This document shows positions 1 through 6,338 of a DNA stretch of 64,000 nt, one piece after another; position 1 is the first letter of the stretch; every line of letters starts with the position of its first letter. This DNA comes from Desulfobulbaceae bacterium. Its GTDB lineage: Bacteria > Desulfobacterota > Desulfobulbia > Desulfobulbales > Desulfocapsaceae. Location: positions 62,001-126,000 of the forward strand of contig JAGXHG010000031.1 in NCBI GenBank assembly GCA_024636345.1. Direction: 5' to 3'. A model generated the notes under the pieces. The model ran no database searches, had not been told where the DNA came from, and saw only the letters and a program-made list of their open reading frames with translations. The translations under genes and the position numbers were made by a program.

Positions 1-1361
1 ATCTCCGCCGGATCTGTGGTACGCAGATGGCCGACATTGAAAATCGGCAGGTTATGAAATCCAGTCTTCCGATTCACCTCTTCTTTGAGATCATGGAGCA
101 CAGAAACGATTTCATCCAGATAGCCATGTGCACCGGCAAGGGGTGTATGCTGGGCCATAGGAGATTTTTTACCCAGATAGAAAAATTTACGAAGGGCCGC
201 TTTTTTCTGAGCAGACCAGATCTGGCTGGAGACCAGATCAAGCACGGTCTCAAAATCTGTTGAGAGGGCAGGAAGCTCAAAAAAAGAGGGATCCGGCCCG
301 TTATCAACATAGGAACAGGCGTAACCGCCGGGATAACTCTTGACAAAATCGAGGTTAGGAAATTCCAGAGTATCCTTGAAATAATAGCCACGTTGATACA
401 GACTGTCCCAGTTATGCATCACCCGCTGCGAAAAATCATAAAAGTAATTACGGCTGAAGCCAAAACTCCCAAAGCGGAGGGCATCCATGGCAAGCATAGC
501 AATAATCAAGGTATCATAACAAGGAACTGATCCCCGTTGCCGCGGCGAACTCTTCTCGGGCAGACACCCTTTACGGTGACGAAAGAAAATGGAATCCGGG
601 CCAATATAAAGGATACCGTGGGGAAACATCTCCACGATAATATGACAACGAAACTTTCTGGACACACCATCCCAGAGCCCCACCTCCTCAGTACGTAAAG
701 CCCGAATACACATGGCAACGATGGTCTCCCAGTTGACTGAGCAGTCCATCTCCATGCGGGTCGTCTCAAGATCTGCCAGCCGACAGAACAGGGTTATCCT
801 TTCCCCACACATCTCTGCCCACCTCCGCCAGTGCGCCACACTGATGCCCATAGCAATCACCCAGGCATGTGGGTTGCGGGCAAAATCTTCCTGGGTCAGA
901 TGAGGAGGACAGCCGGAATCGTCGATCACCACCAGTCCGTTATTATTGCTGAAAATCTCTCGGTTGCTATCGTCAATTCGAAACGGCTCCGCACTCTTGG
1001 CCCGAGCTCCTGCCGGCAGATACTGATTGACCATAAACCAGCCATGATCCTCACGCTCCATTTCCGCGCCGCTCTGTTTACGGAATATCTGGAAGATATC
1101 CTTCTGCTCCCCGTAGGAGACCGAATGGATTCGAGGATTCAGATCAGACTCGGCGATATAGGCGGCAAGCCAGGTCAGACACTGTTCCAGACGGCCATAC
1201 TCAATAGAGACATCGCCTGCCATCAGCTCAATATGATCACCAGGATTATACCCATAGGCAGGCAGACTTCCCTCTTCCATAAGACTGACCTGTTTGATGG
1301 GAAGATTGCGGATCTTGACATTGGAACCGAGCAGGGTGATTTTTTGTGATTGTCCGTCCAT
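1..1361 (-). CDS. Hypothetical protein, C-terminus cut by window edge
   Basis: An open frame of at least 453 codons runs without a stop from ATG 1361 on the minus strand off the left edge, so the C-terminus is missing. The product is soluble-looking: no signal peptide or membrane segment is visible, and it is rich in aromatic residues and Trp. I do not recognise the family. Readable landmarks are an early MAGDVSIEYGRLEQC stretch, VVIDDSGCPPHLT in the first third and FPHGILYIGPDSIFFRHRKG in the middle. A strong terminator (1404-1437) separates it from the cyd operon upstream, so it probably has its own promoter in 1362-1403 or reads through. The start has only a weak upstream GAGG. The coding call is firm; the function is unknown. 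Confidence 0.8.
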   Translation of the reverse strand, partial: MDGQSQKITLLGSNVKIRNLPIKQVSLMEEGSLPAYGYNPGDHIELMAGDVSIEYGRLEQCLTWLAAYIAESDLNPRIHSVSYGEQKDIFQIFRKQSGAEMEREDHGWFMVNQYLPAGARAKSAEPFRIDDSNREIFSNNNGLVVIDDSGCPPHLTQEDFARNPHAWVIAMGISVAHWRRWAEMCGERITLFCRLADLETTRMEMDCSVNWETIVAMCIRALRTEEVGLWDGVSRKFRCHIIVEMFPHGILYIGPDSIFFRHRKGCLPEKSSPRQRGSVPCYDTLIIAMLAMDALRFGSFGFSRNYFYDFSQRVMHNWDSLYQRGYYFKDTLEFPNLDFVKSYPGGYACSYVDNGPDPSFFELPALSTDFETVLDLVSSQIWSAQKKAALRKFFYLGKKSPMAQHTPLAGAHGYLDEIVSVLHDLKEEVNRKTGFHNLPIFNVGHLRTTDPAE

Positions 1362-1403
1362 AATAACCTCAATGAGTCTTTCCATTCATCAACGTACCAT
1401 TAA

Positions 1404-1437
1404 ACGAAAAAGGAAGGGCAAGGCCTTCCTTTTTCGT
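1404..1437 (-). terminator. Intrinsic terminator of the cyd operon, probably bidirectional
   Basis: A perfect 14-bp inverted repeat (1404-1417 with 1424-1437) encloses a 6-base loop. The arms end in A5/T5 tracts on both sides, so it can act in either direction. It lies 18 bp after the stop of the small membrane peptide and upstream of the 1361 start, so it most plausibly ends the Rrf2-DUF4492-cydAB transcript. Confidence 0.85.
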
Positions 1438-1455
1438 TGTTCATCAACCTTTATT

Positions 1456-1548
1456 CTACAACAGCCCGGCCTTATCCAGGACTACAACCGCCCCTTTATA
1501 GGAAACAAAAATCAGAGCGATCCACGAAAAAATAAGTACATACGTCAT
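1456..1548 (-). CDS. 30-residue single-TM peptide following cydB (CydX-like candidate)
   Basis: ATG 1548 is preceded at ideal spacing by a GAGGAGGT ribosome-binding site and leads to a 30-residue frame ending in TAG at 1456-1458. The product starts MTYVLIFSWIALIF and is one hydrophobic helix with a Trp at position 9, followed by a short tail with Lys and Asp and ending KAGLL. Known cytochrome bd oxidases carry single-helix accessory subunits (CydX, CydS, CydH) of similar size encoded next to cydAB. The position as last gene of the cyd operon, the strong ribosome-binding site and the following terminator support a real subunit or assembly factor. The sequence is not obviously the Escherichia coli CydX family, so the role is inferred from context. 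Confidence 0.65.
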   Translation of the reverse strand: MTYVLIFSWIALIFVSYKGAVVVLDKAGLL

Positions 1549-1577
1549 TACACTACCTCCTCAAAACCATTTTCTTC

Positions 1578-1628
1578 TAGGCCGCTGTAAAAAATTAACA
1601 TGGCCATGTTATTTCGTAACGGCTCCTA
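1578..1628. repeat. Interspersed TA-flanked repeat, copy A (short form)
   Basis: This 51-bp element begins TAGGCCGCTGTAAAAAAT and ends ATTTCGTAACGGCTCCTA, so its ends are imperfect inverted repeats. It contains the perfect palindrome AACATGGCCATGTT (1597-1610). It matches both ends of the 104-106 bp copies B, C and D but lacks their middle, as expected from an internal deletion. It lies between cydB and the small peptide gene inside the cyd operon. Confidence 0.75.
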
Positions 1629-1671
1629 AAAATCAGGAACAACAAATCTACTCGGGATCTCTGTTATCTGA

Positions 1672-2805
1672 CTAGTACGCCTCGTGATCAACCACTTCAT
1701 GGGCGGCCAGTTTCTGAGAATCCATCTGCCTCCAGACATAGGCCACATAGGCCAGAACAAAAGGAATTCCCAGGGCAACATAGGTCATAACCATCAAGGT
1801 ATAGGGACTTGATGAGGCATTAAAAATAGTCAGACTGGACTGAAGATCCACCTTCGAAGGGTAAAAGGCCGTATTGTTAAATCCGGCAGTGAAAAAGACC
1901 GCCAAACCAACAAGCACGGTACCCAATCCGGCAAACCATATCCCTTTGTCATTTCCCTTAAAGGCAGTGGCCAGCACAGCAAGAATCACCAGCACCAGAC
2001 CTACAAGTAGAAGGCCAAGAACCAGTGGCATTGCCAGCAGATTTAAGAGATATTTACTGGCAACCATCGAGACAACACCAGCTTCATCAACGCCAAATCC
2101 CTGCATTAACAGCAGTGACACCAGCACATAGAGGAGGAAGGGAAGGGCACAGAGGAAGTTAATCCACACCGCCTTACGAAGTCGTTCTTTAAAGGCATCC
2201 ATGGCTGAAAAATTAATATTATTCAGCAGATACATGGCTCCCAACACCCTGGCATTAAAGACCAGGAAGAGCCCGAGGGAAAGGTTAAAGAGCGAGAATG
2301 CCGCCTCAAGTCCACGCAGAGGATGGGTCCAGCTTACCTGATTATAGACATTCAGGGTAAAGTTGGAACCGGTAAAAAAGGTCCCGACTGCAGCGCCGAT
2401 CAACAACACGCCCACAGTGCCGTTAATAAGCAGAAAAAATTCATAGACCTTGGCACCAAAAAAGTTATTGGGTTTTTTCCGGTATTCGTAACTGACAGCC
2501 TGGATGATAAAGGTGAAGAGGATCAGCATCCACACCCAGTAAGCTCCACCGAAACTGGTGGCATAGAACTTAGGGAACGCGGCAAAGAGTGCGCCGCCAA
2601 AAAGAACCAGGGTGGTAAAGGTTATTTCCCATTTACGTCCCAGCGAGTTCATGACCAGGGCGCTCTCCACATCATTTTTGGCCACCTGCCAGAGCAGTGT
2701 ATTGCCGCCCTGGACAAAAGTCAGGAACAAAAAAAGTGAACCGACAACGCTGCAGAGGATCCACCATATCTGTTGTAAGGTTCCGTAATCAAGATTTGCT
2801 ATCAT
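1672..2805 (-). CDS. cydB: Cytochrome bd quinol oxidase subunit II
   Basis: This is the membrane partner of CydA in the cytochrome bd oxidase, which oxidises quinol and reduces oxygen to water in the inner membrane. At 377 residues it has the usual CydB length, with many hydrophobic segments and the typical opening DYGTLQQIWWILCSVVGSLF. Its ATG lies two bases after the cydA stop, and its GGAGG ribosome-binding site is embedded in the last cydA codons, so the two are translationally coupled. In an anaerobe this high-affinity oxidase is usually read as protective or microaerobic. The gene is followed by repeat copy A and then a 30-residue peptide gene in the same direction. Confidence 0.95.
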   Translation of the reverse strand: MIANLDYGTLQQIWWILCSVVGSLFLFLTFVQGGNTLLWQVAKNDVESALVMNSLGRKWEITFTTLVLFGGALFAAFPKFYATSFGGAYWVWMLILFTFIIQAVSYEYRKKPNNFFGAKVYEFFLLINGTVGVLLIGAAVGTFFTGSNFTLNVYNQVSWTHPLRGLEAAFSLFNLSLGLFLVFNARVLGAMYLLNNINFSAMDAFKERLRKAVWINFLCALPFLLYVLVSLLLMQGFGVDEAGVVSMVASKYLLNLLAMPLVLGLLLVGLVLVILAVLATAFKGNDKGIWFAGLGTVLVGLAVFFTAGFNNTAFYPSKVDLQSSLTIFNASSSPYTLMVMTYVALGIPFVLAYVAYVWRQMDSQKLAAHEVVDHEAY

Positions 2806-2806
2806 T

Positions 2807-4339
2807 TTAAAGGCCCTCCGGTCCGATGGAAATCTGCTTCAACATAATTTTTATCTCAGCAATAAGCAGCAGGGTAAAAAGCCCCAAAAACATGAAAAAT
2901 GTCGCCTGCACATGCCCAACAGCCAGATTGGTGGTGGCCATTTTTACCGGCAGCAAACCCTGAATGGCCCAAGGTTGACGGCCAACTTCGGCCACAATCC
3001 AGCCAGTCTGCTGGGCCACCAGACCAAGAAAATAAGAAAGAACACCAAGGGGCAGCAGCCATCGCGTCTCTGTAATCTTCCCTTTGACCGTATAAAAGAG
3101 AAATGCGAGAAACAGAACAGGAAAGAGAGAGCCCAGGATCACCATAATATGGAAGGAATAAAAGAGCGTACTCACCGGCGGAACCGCCTCTTCCGGGGTG
3201 TCCAGATAACCATAGCCCAGAAACTCTTTATTGGCAGTAAACCGGGTCAGCGCCTCACTTGCCGCGCCCTCATTCTTTTCCTGCCTGGCCTGTTTAAAGG
3301 CGGCAAGATCAGCTACGGCCAACTGTCCCAGTTTCATCTTCTCGGCCACTCCCATCACCTTCTGCTCACTATTCCCATAGACCAGGTCATCAATCCCCGG
3401 CACAAATGAGCCAAGTGTGCGATTGGCCAGCAGTGAAAGAAGGCCCGGAATTTTTACCTCAAAGAGAAAGGGCTTCTGGGAGTCCCCAGGTTTCTTGGAA
3501 CTATTGATAATCCCTGCGGCGACAAGACCTGCGCCCTCTTCACCTTTATACAAGCCTTCAAAGGCTGCCAGTTTCATGGGCTGTTTCTGCGCATCCTCAA
3601 AGGCCGCCTCATCACCGGTAAATCCGACATACGCTGAGGCCAGCAGACCAAAAACCGAGGCCACGATGATGGATTTCTTGGCCATCTCCACATGTCTCCC
3701 TTTAATCAGATACCAGGAAGAAATAGTTACCACAAACAGGGAACCCAGAAGAAAACCGGAACTGGTCGCATGGGTAAATTTGGACATGGCCACCGGGGAA
3801 AAGAGCACTGCCCAGAAATTCTCCATCTCAAAACGGGCCGTCTCCGGGTTGAAGGCCATGCCAACAGGATTCTGCATCCAGGCATTGGCCACCAGAATCC
3901 ACAGGGCCGACAAATTGGAACCGACAGCCACCATCCAAGTAGAAAAGAGATGGAAGCCCTTGGATACCCGGTTCCAGCCGAAAAACATGACTGCGAAAAA
4001 GGTCGCCTCGAGGAAGAAGGCAAAGATTCCTTCAACGGCCAAAGGCGCCCCGAAAATATCGCCTACCATCCAGGAATAGTTTGACCAGTTTGTACCGAAC
4101 TGAAACTCAAGAATAATGCCGGTGGCCACCCCAATGGCAAAGTTGATGCCAAACAGAGTCATCCAGAATTTGGTAAGCGACTTCCATTTCTCATCACCGG
4201 TACGAACATAAATGGACTCAAACATGGCGCACAAAACAGATAAGCCCAGCGTCAGGGGCACAAAAATCCAGTGATACATGGCCGTTAAGGCAAACTGCGC
4301 CCTAGACCAGTTCACCAAACTCAGATCTACATCAACCAT
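2807..4339 (-). CDS. cydA: Cytochrome bd quinol oxidase subunit I
   Basis: This is the heme-bearing subunit of cytochrome bd. The 510-residue product aligns by eye with Escherichia coli CydA: ALTAMYHWIFVPLTLG contains the heme b595 ligand His (H23), SKFTHATSSGF holds the heme b558 His, and GRQPWAIQ is the conserved GRQPW block. The Q-loop residues appear in KQPMKLAAFE, followed by a long hydrophilic stretch rich in Lys, Glu and Ala, so the Q-loop is not of the shortest type. A GGAGG site precedes ATG 4339. It lies between a DUF4492 gene 19 bp upstream and cydB, all apparently one transcript led by an Rrf2 regulator. Confidence 0.97.
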   Translation of the reverse strand: MVDVDLSLVNWSRAQFALTAMYHWIFVPLTLGLSVLCAMFESIYVRTGDEKWKSLTKFWMTLFGINFAIGVATGIILEFQFGTNWSNYSWMVGDIFGAPLAVEGIFAFFLEATFFAVMFFGWNRVSKGFHLFSTWMVAVGSNLSALWILVANAWMQNPVGMAFNPETARFEMENFWAVLFSPVAMSKFTHATSSGFLLGSLFVVTISSWYLIKGRHVEMAKKSIIVASVFGLLASAYVGFTGDEAAFEDAQKQPMKLAAFEGLYKGEEGAGLVAAGIINSSKKPGDSQKPFLFEVKIPGLLSLLANRTLGSFVPGIDDLVYGNSEQKVMGVAEKMKLGQLAVADLAAFKQARQEKNEGAASEALTRFTANKEFLGYGYLDTPEEAVPPVSTLFYSFHIMVILGSLFPVLFLAFLFYTVKGKITETRWLLPLGVLSYFLGLVAQQTGWIVAEVGRQPWAIQGLLPVKMATTNLAVGHVQATFFMFLGLFTLLLIAEIKIMLKQISIGPEGL

Positions 4340-4358
4340 TGACTATTCCTCCTTTCTA

Positions 4359-4586
4359 TTAATTATTTTGGACCACCGGCCTGGAAAGCTGCTCCAGGAC
4401 ATGATCGGCCCGTTGTTCATCAGTTTGAAAATTCGTTTTAAGATAATTGGGGAAGAAAAATAACTTCAGGACAGCAAACATAATAATGAGCTTGATCAGG
4501 ATAATCTTCCACAGGGTTTTCCCCACAGTCATGGCCCTGAATCCGTTCCGATAAAAGGTATAAACCCTTGTCAATGGCTGCGACAT
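4359..4586 (-). CDS. DUF4492 small membrane protein of the cyd operon
   Basis: This 75-residue protein has the DUF4492 pattern: an N-terminal amphipathic block with FYRNGFRAMTVGKTLW, then one hydrophobic helix IILIKLIIMFAVLKLFFFP and a polar tail. From memory, DUF4492 genes sit beside cytochrome bd genes in other anaerobes (Bacteroidetes, Campylobacterota), and the arrangement here is the same. ATG 4586 was chosen over an in-frame upstream start because GGGGAGGAGG lies immediately before it. The probable role is an accessory or assembly factor of the oxidase; this is inferred from location only. Confidence 0.8.
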   Translation of the reverse strand: MSQPLTRVYTFYRNGFRAMTVGKTLWKIILIKLIIMFAVLKLFFFPNYLKTNFQTDEQRADHVLEQLSRPVVQNN

Positions 4587-4642
4587 AATGCCTCCTCCCC
4601 AACAACGTAAACGTACGTTCATCAGTCGAAAAAAAAATGACT

Positions 4643-5086
4643 TCAGATCTTTTTATTATGCACAGAAAAAACAGGAAGACAAGACTCATCCCTACATAAC
4701 TCAGCAAAGGTAATGCCGGCAAGATGCTGCCGCAATTGAGAGCTGGCATCTTCCCAGACCTTATGTACCCGGCATCGGGCACTGGCCGCGCAGGTCGCGG
4801 GTCTGCCGACGCAATCATTCAATTGAATCTTGCCAATCATCACCTCAACTACCTCAAGGAGGGTAATCTGCGCAGGATCCTTCATCAGGACATAGCCACC
4901 TTTCGGCCCCTGTCGGATCTCGATCAGATGAGCACGAGCCAGATCCTGAGCAATCTTGGCCAGAAAAGGACTAGGGATATCCGTCTGGACGGCTATCTCT
5001 TGCTTGACCACCAGAACACCCTTCCCCTTAAATGCCAGATAAACCATACACCTGATGGCATATTCACCTGCTCGTGTTAATCTCAT
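4643..5086 (-). CDS. Rrf2-family transcriptional regulator with Cys cluster
   Basis: The 147-residue product has the Rrf2 winged-helix start MRLTRAGEYAIRCMVYLA and a GPKGGY wing. A C-x6-C-x5-C motif (CVGRPATCAASARC) matches the Fe-S ligand region of IscR/NsrR-type members. Two further Cys lie near the C-terminus (ELCRDESC). Such proteins sense Fe-S status, nitric oxide or redox. ATG 5086 is preferred to the in-frame codon 24 bases upstream because a GGGGG tract precedes it. It is the first gene before DUF4492-cydAB, so autoregulation and control of the oxidase are likely. The divergent heme gene pair at 5268 may share its operator, but no operator was identified. Confidence 0.88.
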   Translation of the reverse strand: MRLTRAGEYAIRCMVYLAFKGKGVLVVKQEIAVQTDIPSPFLAKIAQDLARAHLIEIRQGPKGGYVLMKDPAQITLLEVVEVMIGKIQLNDCVGRPATCAASARCRVHKVWEDASSQLRQHLAGITFAELCRDESCLPVFSVHNKKI

Positions 5087-5110
5087 ACCAACCAACCCCC
5101 TTTCAAACAC

Positions 5111-5267
5111 GACTAATGAGACTTTAATAATCCTATAAAAAACTTATTCAATCAAGTCAACAAGAATCTTTCTCAGTTCTCTTTGTTTTTTGCTTTTTTT
5201 CCCCATATCTCCTATAACAGATAGCAGGAGAGATGATCCATTTCCAGCAAAAAACCATGGAGGAACC
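5111..5267. promoter_or_regulatory. Divergent promoter region between Rrf2 and the CydA-like operon
   Basis: This AT-rich gap of about 150 bp separates two divergent operons, one minus (Rrf2-cyd) and one plus (CydA-like cytochromes). Both must start here. I see no convincing Rrf2-type palindrome and no clear -35/-10 pair, so only the location is asserted. Confidence 0.45.
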
Positions 5268-6338
5268 ATGATTCCGACCCACCTTATCCCAACCCCAGAC
5301 CCCTTACAAGTCCCTTGGGGTTGGTTTCAGATCCTGCTTTCAACCACCTTTCTCCTCCACCTGCTGGTAATGAATATCATGCTGGGATGGGCTATCATCG
5401 CCTTTTGCAATCATGCATTTAGGGATACAATAGCGGATGACAACCAACTGATCTCCAAAAATCTCCCCTTTACGATTGCCTTTACCATCAACTTCGGCGT
5501 TGCCCCCCTGCTTTTTCTTCAGGTTCTCTATGGCCACTTCATGTACACGAGCTCAGTGCTCATGGCCGTGTTCTGGCTCTCCATCGTGGCCATTCTTCTT
5601 CTTGCTTACTATGCGACCTATCTCTATAATTTGCAATTCTCCAAAATGTCCGGGCTGCACACCTTGCTCAGCGGAATTATTGCTCTCTTCCTGCTGGCAA
5701 TTGCCTTTCTCTTCACCAATAACATGAGCCTGATGGTCAGCCCTGAGAGCTGGGTCCACTATTTTGATCATCCAGATGGGATGCTGCTGAACTTTGAAGA
5801 TTCAACTCTGATGCCCCGCTATCTGCACTCAGTCTTAGCCTCGGTGGCCGTGGGCGGACTAGCCCTTGGTCTCTACTATGACTGGCAACGGCGACGCGGT
5901 GACACTACAGCGGCTGACCGTATTCCCTCGGCCATGAACTGGTTTTCCTATGCCACCATCGCCAATTTTGGCTTCGGTACCTGGTACTTCGGCAGCCTAC
6001 CGGCATCCATACGTACCGTAACAGGAGTTACCGGCGCATTTTTACTCTGCTTTCTGCTGGCAGGCATTACTGCTGCCATCCTTTCTCTGATCTATGGCCT
6101 GCAACATCGCGTACGCCATGCTGCAGGCGCCGTCCTTGGGGCCATTATCTGCATGGTTACAGTTCGGGAACTTGTGCGCAGGCAGACCCTGGCTCCCTGG
6201 TTTTCCACTTCTGATCTTGAAGTTGTCCCCCAATATTCACCCATGATTCTGTTTCTGCTGCTCTTTGCTGGCGGGCTCTATCTAGTCTGGTGGATGATCA
6301 AGCTTGTCCTGCCTGCGAAGAAGGAGGTCCAATCATGA
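5268..6338 (+). CDS. Polytopic membrane protein, cytochrome bd-superfamily-like
   Basis: The 356-residue protein has about eight to nine hydrophobic helices. Its first half recalls CydA: a His in a helix (LLHLLVMNIMLGWAI) and a INFGVAPLLFLQVLYGHF block resembling the CydA segment NFAIGVATG. No GRQPW motif or CydA Q-loop is present, so it is not a standard quinol oxidase subunit. ATG 5268 is chosen because GGAGG sits just before it. Its stop overlaps the start of the next gene (ATGA), and the partner is a CydA-like protein fused to eight c-heme sites. The family known to carry c-type hemes beside CydA-like subunits is the 'OR-C' branch of the bd superfamily; assignment to it is my inference. 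Confidence 0.7.
   Translation: MIPTHLIPTPDPLQVPWGWFQILLSTTFLLHLLVMNIMLGWAIIAFCNHAFRDTIADDNQLISKNLPFTIAFTINFGVAPLLFLQVLYGHFMYTSSVLMAVFWLSIVAILLLAYYATYLYNLQFSKMSGLHTLLSGIIALFLLAIAFLFTNNMSLMVSPESWVHYFDHPDGMLLNFEDSTLMPRYLHSVLASVAVGGLALGLYYDWQRRRGDTTAADRIPSAMNWFSYATIANFGFGTWYFGSLPASIRTVTGVTGAFLLCFLLAGITAAILSLIYGLQHRVRHAAGAVLGAIICMVTVRELVRRQTLAPWFSTSDLEVVPQYSPMILFLLLFAGGLYLVWWMIKLVLPAKKEVQS

Noticed and set aside
74-769. Minus-strand open frames at 74-391 and 506-769
   Set aside because: They lie in a different frame inside the long coding frame 1-1361, which is open throughout with better codon use.
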